Shown piece after piece: positions 1 through 7,534 of a stretch of DNA of 24,848 nucleotides. The notes under the pieces are model-generated. The model had not been told where the DNA came from. It saw nothing but the letters and a program-made list of their open reading frames with translations, and did not search any database. Source of the stretch: Flavobacterium sp. UBA6195 (GTDB taxonomy: Bacteria > Bacteroidota > Bacteroidia > Flavobacteriales > Flavobacteriaceae). The DNA is taken from the NCBI RefSeq assembly GCF_002422095.1, contig NZ_DITB01000119.1, positions 1-24,848 of the forward strand, read 5' to 3'. The translations under genes were made by a program, and so were the position numbers. Every line of letters starts with the position of its first letter. Positions within the stretch are counted from its first letter, which is position 1.

Positions 1-2
1 AT

Positions 3-1919
3 TTCAATCGTTATGTAAATGGAACTTGGTTAGATAAAACCGAAATTCCAGCAGACAGAACGCGTTGGGGAAGTTTTGACGAACTTCGTAAAAACACCGA
101 TGACGATGTAATGGCCATCTTAAAAGAAGCTATCAAAGACAAAACTATCAATCCAAATTCTGATCAAGCAAAAGCAATAAATTTATACAAAACAGTTTTA
201 GATACGGTAAGTAGAAACAAAGCCGGAATCGACCCGTTAAAACCTTATTTAACGAAAATTAATAGCGTTCAAAATGCTGATCAATTAGTAGCTTTATTAG
301 CCGAAATGGAACCCGAAATGGGATTAGGTTTCTTCGGAAGTTACATTGGCGCCGATGCTAAAAACAGTAACAAAAACGTAATTTATGTAGGAACCGGAAG
401 TCTTGGTTTACCAGATAGAGATTACTACGTTTCCGATGCGCCAGACAACAAAGAAAAACGTGAAAAATACGTGGCTCACGTCACCAGAATGTTACAATAT
501 TTAGGTGAATCTGAAGCTACAGCTAATACGAATGCGAAGAAAATTTTAGCTTTAGAGACTAAAATGTCAACCGCTACGTTAGACCGTGTTCAAAGAAGAG
601 ATAGAAGAAACACCTATAATCCAATGAGTTTTGCTGATTTACAAAAATTAGCGCCAACCGTAAAATGGGATACGTATTTCCTAAGTGTTGGAATTGGAAA
701 AGTAGATTCGTTAGTTGTTTCACAACCAAAATATTTACAAACAGTCGAAACTATTTTAAAAGATAACCAAATTGAAGATTGGAAAGCCTACATGCGTTGG
801 ACAGCTTTAAGAGGTTCAGCAGGTTTGTTATCAACCGATATCGAAAATGCGAATTTTGATTTTTACGGAAAAACGTTAACTGGAGCTGTAAAACAACGTC
901 CAGCTGAAGAAAGAGCTTTAGCAACCGTTAATGGAAGATTAGGTGAAGCGTTAGGAAAATTATATGTTGCAAAAAAATTCCCGCCAGAAGCAAAAGCAAA
1001 AGCGCAAGATATGATTGCAAACGTAATGCAAGCTTTCAATAACCGAATTGATAATTTACCTTGGATGACAAAAGCGACTAAGGAAAATGCAAAAATCAAG
1101 TTGAATAAATTCCGAGTAAAAATTGGATATCCTGATAAATGGAAAGATTATTCAGCTCTTGAAGTAAAGTCACCAGAACAAGGCGGAACGTATTTTGAAA
1201 ATTCAAAAATGTACGCGAGATGGAGTCACAAGAAAAACATTGAAAAAATGGGGAAACCTGTTGACAAAGAAGAATGGGGAATGTCGCCACAAACAGTTAA
1301 CGCTTATTTCAGCCCAACAAATAACGAGATTGTATTCCCAGCTGCGATTTTACAACCACCTTTCTACGATTACAGAGCAGATGAAGCAGTAAATTATGGT
1401 GGAATTGGAGCCGTAATTGGTCACGAAATTTCACACGGATTTGACGATTCAGGTTCAAGATATAATGCGGATGGAAACTTAGTAAACTGGTGGAGTGATG
1501 AAGATTTGAAACAATTCACAACGTTAGGAAGTGCTTTAGCAGATCAATATTCAGCTTTAGAACCATTACCAGGAATTTTTGTGGATGGAAAATTCACTTT
1601 AGGTGAAAACATTGGAGATTTAGGTGGAGTTAACGCCGCTTATGATGGATTACAAATCTATTTGAAAGCAAACGGAAAGCCTGATTTAATCGACGGATTT
1701 ACACCAGAACAACGTTTCTTTATTTCTTGGGCAACCATTTGGAGAAGCAAAATGCGTGATGAAGCTATCAAAAACCAAGTAAAAACCGATTCGCATTCAC
1801 CAGGAATGTATCGTGCTTATGTGCCGTTACAAAATGTGGAAGCGTTTTACAAAGCGTTTAATATTTTACCACATAATGGTATGTATTTGCCTTTTGAAAA
1901 ACGCGTGAAAATTTGGTAA
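3..1919 (+). CDS. M13 family zinc metallopeptidase (neprilysin/PepO-like), 5' truncated
   Basis: The reading frame is open from the left edge of the window, so the first ATG at 111 is not the real start. 638 residues are visible. Flavobacterial M13 enzymes are usually about 670-690 residues, so roughly 40-50 N-terminal residues, including any signal peptide, lie outside. The zinc motif HEISH is encoded at 1422-1436, and the third ligand Glu of ENIGD at 1605-1607. The substrate-binding segment NAYF upstream of the zinc site and the C-terminal Trp after KRVKI are also typical of the family. M13 enzymes cleave oligopeptides; bacterial members are usually exported, often as lipoproteins, but that cannot be checked here. 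The gene is followed by a clear intrinsic terminator. I see no frameshift or missing catalytic residue. Confidence 0.95.
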   Translation, partial: FNRYVNGTWLDKTEIPADRTRWGSFDELRKNTDDDVMAILKEAIKDKTINPNSDQAKAINLYKTVLDTVSRNKAGIDPLKPYLTKINSVQNADQLVALLAEMEPEMGLGFFGSYIGADAKNSNKNVIYVGTGSLGLPDRDYYVSDAPDNKEKREKYVAHVTRMLQYLGESEATANTNAKKILALETKMSTATLDRVQRRDRRNTYNPMSFADLQKLAPTVKWDTYFLSVGIGKVDSLVVSQPKYLQTVETILKDNQIEDWKAYMRWTALRGSAGLLSTDIENANFDFYGKTLTGAVKQRPAEERALATVNGRLGEALGKLYVAKKFPPEAKAKAQDMIANVMQAFNNRIDNLPWMTKATKENAKIKLNKFRVKIGYPDKWKDYSALEVKSPEQGGTYFENSKMYARWSHKKNIEKMGKPVDKEEWGMSPQTVNAYFSPTNNEIVFPAAILQPPFYDYRADEAVNYGGIGAVIGHEISHGFDDSGSRYNADGNLVNWWSDEDLKQFTTLGSALADQYSALEPLPGIFVDGKFTLGENIGDLGGVNAAYDGLQIYLKANGKPDLIDGFTPEQRFFISWATIWRSKMRDEAIKNQVKTDSHSPGMYRAYVPLQNVEAFYKAFNILPHNGMYLPFEKRVKIW

Positions 1920-1938
1920 TCAAATTCAAAATAAAATC

Positions 1939-1968
1939 AAATCCCATCTTTTTAGGTGGGATTTTTTT
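1939..1968 (+). terminator. Intrinsic terminator after the M13 peptidase gene
   Basis: A 10-bp stem (AAATCCCATC with GGTGGGATTT, one G-T pair) closes a TTTTTA loop and is followed by a T run. It starts 19 nt after the stop codon. Confidence 0.85.
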
Positions 1969-1988
1969 GTTGAATAGTAAAGATTATC

Positions 1989-2045
1989 GCCACGGATTAA
2001 AAGATTAGAAGGATTACAATCCGTGAAAATCCTTTAATCAGTGGC
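1989..2045. repeat. Intergenic inverted repeat of the CACGGATTA/CACAGATT type
   Basis: The outer arms GCCACGGATTAAA (1989-2001) and TTTAATCAGTGGC (2033-2045) are inverted copies with one mismatch. Inside them CACGGATT and AATCCGTG form a second inverted repeat. The element lies between the converging M13 and EamA genes. It resembles the elements at 5742-5786 and 8856-8906 (a core like CACAGATT or CGCAGATT), which suggests a dispersed intergenic family. It could fold in RNA, but no T run follows on either strand. Confidence 0.6.
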
Positions 2046-2051
2046 TAAAAA

Positions 2052-2975
2052 CTATTTCTTCTTAATCGCACGATTCACTAAATAAAGTCCAATAATCGTT
2101 ATCGTTCCACCAATGATAATTGCAGTGGTCAAAGGTTCATTAAACAACAAATAACCAAAAAACAACGCTACCATCGGATTGATGTAGGCATACAAACTGC
2201 TGATTTCTGTTGGTAAATTTTCTAAAGCATAAATAAACGCTATAAACGTCAACACTGAACCAAAAACGACTAAATAACCAATCGACCACCAAGAAATTGC
2301 TGGAATTTCACTTAACGGAACCGAAGCCCCATTAAATCCAATCACGCTCGAAATCACAATACTCGAAATCAACATTTGCAATCCCAAACTAAAATACGGA
2401 TTGAAATTCGTCTTATTTTCTTTGATATAAATCGAAGACAACGCCCAAGTAAAAGTAGCAATTACCGAAAGTAAAATTCCAAATCGGAATTCTGGTTCTA
2501 AGAAATCGTTGAGGTAATCGTAAAAAATGACGCAAATTCCGCCAAAAGCGACAATCAAACCAACAACCGCTTTCCATGATGTTTTTTGTCCTCGAAACAA
2601 ACTGATAATGACAATCCAAAGAGGAAAAATCGAACCAATAATCGCACCCAAACCACTCGAAATGTATTTCACGCCCCAGGTACTCAAACCGTTACTCAGC
2701 ATGAAATTCAAAACACTCAAAACCAAAATCGTACGCCACTGTCGTTTGTTTGGCCAAGGATGTTTTTTGATTAAGAAATACAGCAAATACAACAATCCAC
2801 CAAAAAGTTGACGCAGGGCTACCAATTGCATCGGAGGCATGTGTTTTACGCCTTCTTTGGAAGCAATCCAAGTGGTTCCCCAGAAAAAGCTCATCCAAAT
2901 TAATGCTAAAATGGGCAAGCCAATTGCATTTTTCTTTTGCTTAATGTAATTGTGAAATACGCTAAAATACGCCAT
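2052..2975 (-). CDS. EamA/DMT-superfamily transporter
   Basis: This is a 307-residue integral membrane protein with about ten hydrophobic segments, arranged as two EamA repeats (roughly residues 17-150 and 165-303). The first contains SFFWGTTWIASKEG and the second ends GGTITIIGLYLVNRA, both characteristic of drug/metabolite transporters. Members usually export amino acids or other small metabolites; the substrate cannot be told from sequence. Its start lies 2 nt after the stop of the upstream NAD(P)-binding gene, so it is very probably the last gene of the minus-strand run starting at 5176. The family call is secure; the function is open. Confidence 0.92.
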   Translation of the reverse strand: MAYFSVFHNYIKQKKNAIGLPILALIWMSFFWGTTWIASKEGVKHMPPMQLVALRQLFGGLLYLLYFLIKKHPWPNKRQWRTILVLSVLNFMLSNGLSTWGVKYISSGLGAIIGSIFPLWIVIISLFRGQKTSWKAVVGLIVAFGGICVIFYDYLNDFLEPEFRFGILLSVIATFTWALSSIYIKENKTNFNPYFSLGLQMLISSIVISSVIGFNGASVPLSEIPAISWWSIGYLVVFGSVLTFIAFIYALENLPTEISSLYAYINPMVALFFGYLLFNEPLTTAIIIGGTITIIGLYLVNRAIKKK

Positions 2976-2977
2976 TA

Positions 2978-3835
2978 CTAAATTTCTTTTTGGAACGAAT
3001 AACCCAAAATTGTTTCCACTTTTTTACTGGAAATAATTTTACCTTTCGATTCCGAATTTTCGGCAAAGGTAGGTAATGGCAAATTCAAAATTTTAGCTTT
3101 TTTGTGATAATATGCTTTACGTGTTGGATGATGAGGTGCGACAGCGTTGAAGGTTTGGTTCCATTCCCAATTGTCAGACTGAGCTTGTCGAAGTCCTTTA
3201 TCAATTACAGTTTCAATTATTCCAATACAATCTTCTCTCTGAATCATATTCACTGGCGCATCTGGATTTTCCACATTCGTTCTTCCTGCCAAAAATTTTA
3301 CTGGATGACGATTTTCGCCAAGTAAACCACCAAAACGAATTACGGTAGTTTTGAAATGCGGATTCGATTGCAAAAGTTTTTCGGCAATAACTAATTGTTT
3401 GCCACTTTCAGTATCAGGATTTGGTTTTGTTTCTTCCGTAATTTCAACAATTGGAAAACTATCACCATAAACCGAAGTCGAACTCACAAAAACAACTTTC
3501 TGAACATCTGATTTTTCAATAAACGCAATTAGCGTTTTTACTTTATTTACAAATGTCATTTCGTTAGAAGACGAAATTTCTCTTCTCAATCCTGGTGGAA
3601 TATCAATCACTAAAACATCGGTTTCTTTTAGAAAATCTTCCATATTTCCAATGATTTGATGTTCCTCCAATTGAATTTGGAAAGGCGAAATCCCAGCATT
3701 TTTCAATACTTCCAATTTACTTTCCGAAGTCGTAGAACCTTTTACTTCGTAACCTTTTGAAAGTAATGATTTGGCTAACGGTAATCCGAGCCAACCGCAA
3801 CCTAATATGGCAATCTTTTCTCTTTCTTCTTTCAT
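2978..3835 (-). CDS. NAD(P)-binding extended-SDR/epimerase-like protein (YeeZ-like)
   Basis: This is a 285-residue protein with an N-terminal Rossmann fold. ILGCGWLGLPLAKSL (about residues 9-23) is the dinucleotide-binding glycine loop, and VSSTSVYG (about 117-124) is the extended-SDR serine/tyrosine strand. The usual YxxxK catalytic pair is not evident; the region after it reads TESGKQLVIAEKLL. That fits the atypical YeeZ-type branch, and the substrate is unknown. Residues 214-222 (GLRQAQSDN) are encoded by a dispersed repeat at 3171-3196, see that entry. The gene starts 8 nt after the zinc-ribbon gene and ends 2 nt before the EamA gene, so all are likely co-transcribed. Confidence 0.85.
   Translation of the reverse strand: MKEEREKIAILGCGWLGLPLAKSLLSKGYEVKGSTTSESKLEVLKNAGISPFQIQLEEHQIIGNMEDFLKETDVLVIDIPPGLRREISSSNEMTFVNKVKTLIAFIEKSDVQKVVFVSSTSVYGDSFPIVEITEETKPNPDTESGKQLVIAEKLLQSNPHFKTTVIRFGGLLGENRHPVKFLAGRTNVENPDAPVNMIQREDCIGIIETVIDKGLRQAQSDNWEWNQTFNAVAPHHPTRKAYYHKKAKILNLPLPTFAENSESKGKIISSKKVETILGYSFQKEI
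3171..3196 (-). repeat. Dispersed repeat containing TTCGACAAGCTCAG, read in frame inside the SDR gene
   Basis: On the minus strand the segment runs GGACTTCGACAAGC then TCAGTCTGACAA. I recognise the core CTTCGACAAGCTCAG plus TGACA as a short repeat scattered through many flavobacterial and other bacterial genomes, normally between genes. Here it is read in the SDR frame as residues 214-222, between the VIDKG helix end and the NQTFNAVAP strand. This recognition is from memory of the motif; only one copy is in the window. Confidence 0.6.
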
Positions 3836-3843
3836 CTATTCTC

Positions 3844-4194
3844 TTAACTATCTTTCTTCACCAACATATAAAAATCATCTTCTAAAGCGCGATAGCCTTG
3901 GTCGTACAAAAAGAAATAAGTGTTGCCCGTTTTGGTTTGCAACATGCTGGTAAAAAACTCAAAATCGAAACCTTTGCTTAGTAATTTAGTTTTCGTAGTT
4001 TTTCCTTTCTCTTCTGGGTTGAGTTCACACAAAATGCGGTAATTTTTACGCAATTTGTTGTTAATGTTGCGCATCAGATTGTTCTGATCTTTGTTCATTT
4101 TGTTGTTGTACGCATTGCGGCAACCATCCGAACAAAACTTTTTGTCTTCGCGACCGATAATTTTATCGCCACATTCTAAACAGGTTTTACTCAT
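3844..4194 (-). CDS. Small zinc-ribbon protein of unknown function
   Basis: This 116-residue soluble basic protein has an N-terminal treble-clef or zinc-ribbon-like knuckle: Cys5, Cys8, Cys21 and Cys25, spaced C-x2-C-x12-C-x3-C. The following stretch is rich in Asn and Lys. The C-terminal half (about residues 58-116) reads like a small alpha/beta domain with GFDFEFFTSMLQTKTGNTYFFLYDQGYRAL split by turns. I recognise no named family beyond the metal-binding knuckle, and DNA or RNA binding would be a guess. It lies 11 nt after the secreted-protein gene at 4206-4676 and 8 nt before the SDR gene, so it is in the same transcription unit. Confidence 0.75.
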   Translation of the reverse strand: MSKTCLECGDKIIGREDKKFCSDGCRNAYNNKMNKDQNNLMRNINNKLRKNYRILCELNPEEKGKTTKTKLLSKGFDFEFFTSMLQTKTGNTYFFLYDQGYRALEDDFYMLVKKDS

Positions 4195-4205
4195 AGTAGT
4201 ATTTT

Positions 4206-4676
4206 TTAAGCGTATCCATTAACCTTTAAATTTTCTAATTCATCGGTTTCTAAGTTATATTCAATATTCCAATAATGACTTCCGCCATCTGAAATCCAAA
4301 TTATTTCATTCAACCAATGCCAATTGTGTTCTTTAATAGATTTACTCCAAAGTGAATTTATATAAAGAATTTTTTCGCCTTTATCATTTATGAAACCAAA
4401 ATATTGTCTTTTGTATTTCTTTAGATTTCTGTGAATAATTGGTGAGTTGTATTGATTTTCTAAATTTCTATTGGCTTCTTTAAGTTTTGATTTTAACGCT
4501 TTTTCAGCTTCAAATATTTCTTCTTTTGTTGGTGTAAATCTTTTTCCCGGCATTATTTCATAACTTGATTCTGGAAAAATCGCAACTTCAAATTGTTTTG
4601 TTTTGAAATGTTCCGCAACATTTTGAGCTTTAACATAATAAAAACTGGTTAAAAATAGTATAATAATGTATTTCAT
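4206..4676 (-). CDS. Small secreted protein of unknown function
   Basis: This 156-residue protein has a short signal peptide (MKYIIILFLTSFYYVKAQ) with probable cleavage near residue 17. The mature part is charged, Lys/Asn/Tyr-rich and has Trp residues near the C terminus (WHWLNEIIWISDGGSHYW). I recognise no family. It sits 2 nt downstream of the DUF6265-type gene, another exported protein, so the two are co-transcribed and may share a periplasmic or surface role. No lipobox or T9SS sorting domain is visible. Confidence 0.7.
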   Translation of the reverse strand: MKYIIILFLTSFYYVKAQNVAEHFKTKQFEVAIFPESSYEIMPGKRFTPTKEEIFEAEKALKSKLKEANRNLENQYNSPIIHRNLKKYKRQYFGFINDKGEKILYINSLWSKSIKEHNWHWLNEIIWISDGGSHYWNIEYNLETDELENLKVNGYA

Positions 4677-4678
4677 CT

Positions 4679-5176
4679 TTACTTCTTAAAATTAAACTTC
4701 ATTTCCTTACCACTATCTTCAAAAACCACGTAAATATTAATTTCATTATCCGAAATTTTCTCAAAAGTAAATTTGTCAAAATACACATGGGTTGGAGTAA
4801 CTTTTACCAGTCTGAAATTCTCACTCACTTCCACTTTTTCCCAACCTTTTAATTCGCCATCAAAATGTTTGAGTTGTAACAAAAGGGTTTTGTCTTTTTC
4901 AATAATGTGTCCCAATTCATAAAAAGCAACTTTCCCATCAACCACTAATTTGAAACTAAACATCATCGAATTTCCAATCGGTTCGCTCCACGTTTCTTGA
5001 CAAATGCCGCCTAAAGCTTCGCCTGTCCAATTGCCCACAATCCATTTTACATCTTGTAAAGTGGCTTTTGGTGACCCTTTTTCATCGTTGTAATTCAAAG
5101 TGTTTTGTGCAAATGCACTAAACGAACAAATAAAAAGTAAAAAATAAATACTTTTTTGAAAGAGAGATTTTTTCAT
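4679..5176 (-). CDS. DUF6265-type secreted protein
   Basis: The product is a 165-residue exported protein of the DUF6265 kind. A signal peptide (MKKSLFQKSIYFLLFICSFS, cleavage after AFAQ) precedes a beta-rich, lipocalin-like domain with the typical opening WIVGNWTGEALGG and QETWSEP. Function is unknown for the family. The frame extends to an ATG at 5209, but that codon overlaps a promoter -7 box (5207-5214). The Met at 5176 directly precedes a normal Lys-Lys signal peptide, so I place the start there. It is the first gene of the minus-strand run ending at 2052. Confidence 0.85.
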   Translation of the reverse strand: MKKSLFQKSIYFLLFICSFSAFAQNTLNYNDEKGSPKATLQDVKWIVGNWTGEALGGICQETWSEPIGNSMMFSFKLVVDGKVAFYELGHIIEKDKTLLLQLKHFDGELKGWEKVEVSENFRLVKVTPTHVYFDKFTFEKISDNEINIYVVFEDSGKEMKFNFKK

Positions 5177-5206
5177 CTGTAAAGTCTTATAGTTTAAGCG
5201 AATATA

Positions 5207-5239
5207 CAAAAATAATTTCCATTTACAAACGCTTACAAA
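5207..5239 (-). promoter_or_regulatory. Promoter of the DUF6265-led operon
   Basis: On the minus strand TTTG (5236-5239) and TATTTTTG (5207-5214, TAnnTTTG) are separated by 21 nt, a good match to the Bacteroidota -33/-7 pattern. Transcription would start near 5200, giving a leader of about 25 nt to the ATG at 5176. Confidence 0.65.
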
Positions 5240-5324
5240 TATTTACAACCGAAATTAAATAGCTAATTACCGAATAACGTTTTTTTCTTGCCACATCTTT
5301 GCACTGTCGAAATGAACGAAAGCA

Positions 5325-5359
5325 AAATTCAAGTGCAAGTTCAATTTCAAAATTCAATT
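5325..5359. repeat. Degenerate TTCAA/CAAGT-rich tract upstream of the first ssb
   Basis: Short words such as AATTCAA and CAAGT recur imperfectly here. A similar TCAAGTTCAA-rich tract lies at 5709-5745 just after the first ssb gene, so the gene is bracketed by related low-complexity sequence. Confidence 0.4.
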
Positions 5360-5387
5360 AACATAAACATTTAAATTTTTACACGCC

Positions 5388-5708
5388 ATGAAAAACAGAG
5401 TACAATTAATCGGACATGTAGGTCAAGAACCAGAAATCAAAAACTTAGAATCTGGACGAGTAGCTAACTTCACAATTGCTACAAATGAAAGTTACACGAA
5501 CGCCAAAGGAGAAAAAGTAGAACAAACCGAATGGCACCGCGTTTCCGCTTGGGGAAAAACAGTAGATATCATCGAAAAATTATTAACCAAAGGAAGTCAT
5601 GTTGCCATCGAAGGTAAACTAACTCACAGAAGTTACGACGACAAAGACGGAAACAAACGTTACATCACAGAAGTGGTTGCGAATGAATTGGTTTTACTAA
5701 GCAAATAG
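5388..5708 (+). CDS. ssb: Single-stranded DNA-binding protein, short form, copy 1
   Basis: This 106-residue protein is essentially one SSB-type OB fold: MKNRVQLIGHVGQEPEIK, then the conserved WHRVSAWGK and IEGKLTHRSY segments. It binds single-stranded DNA in replication, recombination and repair. Canonical SSBs are longer and end in an acidic tail (DDDIPF type) that recruits partners. This one stops right after the last strand (ELVLLSK) and has no tail, so it is probably an accessory paralogue. It is about three quarters identical by hand count to the next gene (5828-6151), and the similarity continues about 27 nt upstream of both start codons. Confidence 0.95.
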   Translation: MKNRVQLIGHVGQEPEIKNLESGRVANFTIATNESYTNAKGEKVEQTEWHRVSAWGKTVDIIEKLLTKGSHVAIEGKLTHRSYDDKDGNKRYITEVVANELVLLSK

Positions 5709-5745
5709 TCAAGTTCAAGAACAAATTTAAAAATCAAGTTCAACA
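5709..5745. repeat. Degenerate TCAAGTTCAA-rich tract after the first ssb
   Basis: TCAAGTTCAAG is followed by ATCAAGTTCAA. It is related to the tract at 5325-5359 and runs into the inverted repeat at 5742-5786. Confidence 0.4.
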
Positions 5746-5786
5746 CATAGATTTTTTAAATTATTCCAATTTCATAAATCTGTGTT
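5742..5786. repeat. Imperfect inverted repeat of the CACAGATT type between the ssb genes
   Basis: The left arm AACACATAGATTT and right arm AAATCTGTGTT are inverted copies apart from an extra TA. It resembles the elements at 1989-2045 and 8856-8906. Confidence 0.5.
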
Positions 5787-5827
5787 CCAAAAAATCAAAT
5801 AACACAAATATTTAAATTTTATACGCC

Positions 5828-6151
5828 ATGAAAAACTCAGTACAATTAATCGGACACGTGGGTCAAGAACCAGAAATCAAAAACCTTGAAGGAGGAAAAA
5901 AATTAGCCAACATCAGCATCGCTACAAATGAAGTGTATTATCGTGAAAACGGTGACAAAGTAGAACAAACGCAATGGCATCGAGTAACCGCTTGGGGAAA
6001 AACAGCCGACATTATCGAAAGATTTGTAACCAAAGGAAAAGAAATTGCTATTGAAGGCAAACTAACACACAGAAGTTACGACGACAAAGACGGAAACAAA
6101 CGCTATGTTACTGAAGTAATTGCAAACGAGATTTTGTTAATCGGTAAATAA
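5828..6151 (+). CDS. ssb: Single-stranded DNA-binding protein, short form, copy 2
   Basis: This 107-residue SSB OB-fold protein is a tandem paralogue of the gene at 5388-5708. The N-terminal 21 residues are almost identical (MKNSVQLIGHVGQEPEIKNL), as is the segment from IEGKLTHRSY to GNKRY; differences cluster in the middle loop (VYYRENGDK against SYTNAKGEK). It also lacks an acidic C-terminal tail, ending EILLIGK. The leader before the ATG (TTTAAATTTTATACGCC) closely matches that of copy 1, so the duplication covered the leader as well as the coding region. The HRDC gene follows 7 nt after the stop, which suggests co-expression. Confidence 0.95.
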   Translation: MKNSVQLIGHVGQEPEIKNLEGGKKLANISIATNEVYYRENGDKVEQTQWHRVTAWGKTADIIERFVTKGKEIAIEGKLTHRSYDDKDGNKRYVTEVIANEILLIGK

Positions 6152-6158
6152 GGATGTT

Positions 6159-6596
6159 ATGCAAGTTAAAGTATTTTCAATCAGATTGGATAAAGCATTT
6201 TTGGACTTCGACCAACAACAATTGAATGCTTTTTTGAGTTCGGTTACGTTTAAAAAATCGAGCACACAATTTGTGGAAAGTGAAGAAGCACATTGGTCGG
6301 TTATTGTTCATTATGAATCAGAAGAACAAGAAAAACCAGAGCGATTAGAACGTAAATCGTATGAAGATTTGAATCCGAAAGACAAGCAAGTTTACGGTTA
6401 TTTGAATCAGTGGAGAAACGAAAAATCAGAAGCTTTGAAACTGAAAAAATACATGATTTGTCACAATTCAGAATTAATCGATTTAGCCATGTACAAGCCA
6501 AGCAACTTAGATGAATTACAACAAATCAAAGGTTTCGGAAAACAAAAATCGGAGCGATTCGGAGAAGATATTTTAGCAATTTTAAATGCCGTTTGA
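6159..6596 (+). CDS. HRDC-domain protein
   Basis: This 145-residue protein has an N-terminal domain of about 65 residues that I do not recognise. A C-terminal HRDC domain follows (about residues 72-143): LNQWRNEKSEALKL, then NLDELQQIKGFGKQKSERFG with the helix-hairpin-like GFGKQK turn. HRDC domains bind nucleic acid and occur at the C terminus of RecQ helicases and RNase D; here the domain stands without helicase or nuclease motors. Its position 7 nt downstream of the second tail-less ssb suggests a joint role in single-stranded DNA handling. That link is inference from context. Confidence 0.85.
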   Translation: MQVKVFSIRLDKAFLDFDQQQLNAFLSSVTFKKSSTQFVESEEAHWSVIVHYESEEQEKPERLERKSYEDLNPKDKQVYGYLNQWRNEKSEALKLKKYMICHNSELIDLAMYKPSNLDELQQIKGFGKQKSERFGEDILAILNAV

Positions 6597-6602
6597 GAAA
6601 AG

Positions 6603-6629
6603 ACCACCAGCGAAAGTTGGTGGTTTTTT
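6603..6629. terminator. Intrinsic terminator between the convergent HRDC and HDAC-like genes
   Basis: A 9-bp stem (ACCACCAGC with GTTGGTGGT, one G-T pair) closes a GAAA tetraloop and is followed by T5. It lies 7 nt after the HRDC stop codon. On the minus strand the trailing sequence is CTTTTCTC, so it may also stop transcription of the HDAC operon. Confidence 0.85.
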
Positions 6630-6631
6630 AT

Positions 6632-7534
6632 TTAAAACAAAATGTCTTTCGCTACTCGATAGGTATTCGCATGTGCTTCAATAATCGTTTTGATTTCAGG
6701 AGAATAACCGCCACCCATGCTCACTTGAACTGGAATTTGGTAACGCTCACAATTTTGGAACACAATGGCATCTCTTTTTTTACAACCATCAACAGAGCAA
6801 CCTAATTTTCCTAATTTATCAGAAGCTAAAATATCAACTCCGGCCAAATAGAAAATGAAATCGGGTTTTTGTTGCTCTATTAGTTTAGGAATGATTTCGG
6901 AAATGGTTTTTAAAAAATCCTCATCAGAAGTATTGTCTTCAAAAGCAATGTCTAAGTCAGAAGTTTCTTTTTTAAACGGATAATTCGATTTTCCATGGGT
7001 GGAAAAGGTAAAGACATTATCGTTATTTTGAAAAATTTCTGCCGTTCCATTCCCTTGATGCACGTCTAAATCGATGATTAAGATTTTTTTTGCTAGTTTT
7101 TTATCTAACAAATATTGAGCAGCAATGGCTTGGTCATTCAATAAACAAAAAGCTTCCCCGTGATTTGAATAAGCATGATGCGTTCCGCCAGCGATGTTGA
7201 AGGCAACTTTGGTTTCAAAGGCTTTTTCGGAACCTAAAATCGTTCCTTGGGCAATTCGCAATTCTCGTTCTACAAGTTCTTTAGAAAGCGGAAAACCAAT
7301 TTTTCGTGCTGCTTTAGGATCTAAAGTTAAATTCAGCAAATCGGAAACATATTCTTTTGTATGAATCCTTAAAACAGTTTCAATCGGGATAATTTCAGGT
7401 TCAAAGAAATCGGTTTTTAAAGCAATACCTTCGTGTAGTAATTGTTGTGGTAATAATTCGTATTTCAACATCGGGAAACGATGTCCTTCAGGTAATGGAT
7501 GTTTAAAAATAGAGTGAAACGCAATCGGAAACAT
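6632..7534 (-). CDS. Histone deacetylase superfamily protein, class IV (HDAC11-like)
   Basis: This 300-residue arginase/deacetylase-fold protein has the full active site. GGTHH carries the paired His119-His120. DLDVHQGNG supplies Asp155 and the zinc ligands Asp157 and His159. AGVD supplies zinc ligand Asp234, and GGGY supplies Tyr277. The DVHQGNG form with Gln after His is typical of class IV (HDAC11-like) enzymes. Bacteria lack histone substrates of the eukaryotic type, so the target may be an acetylated small molecule or an acylated protein lysine. The ATG follows directly on the stop codon of the CatA-like gene, so the two are translationally coupled. It is the last gene of its run. Confidence 0.92.
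   Translation of the reverse strand: MFPIAFHSIFKHPLPEGHRFPMLKYELLPQQLLHEGIALKTDFFEPEIIPIETVLRIHTKEYVSDLLNLTLDPKAARKIGFPLSKELVERELRIAQGTILGSEKAFETKVAFNIAGGTHHAYSNHGEAFCLLNDQAIAAQYLLDKKLAKKILIIDLDVHQGNGTAEIFQNNDNVFTFSTHGKSNYPFKKETSDLDIAFEDNTSDEDFLKTISEIIPKLIEQQKPDFIFYLAGVDILASDKLGKLGCSVDGCKKRDAIVFQNCERYQIPVQVSMGGGYSPEIKTIIEAHANTYRVAKDILF

Noticed and set aside
863..1392. Open frames on both strands inside the M13 peptidase gene
   Set aside because: They are shadows of the intact peptidase frame, which carries the real domain motifs.
5177..5209. Extended start of the DUF6265-type gene at 5209
   Set aside because: That ATG overlaps the -7 box, and the signal peptide starts at the Met at 5176.
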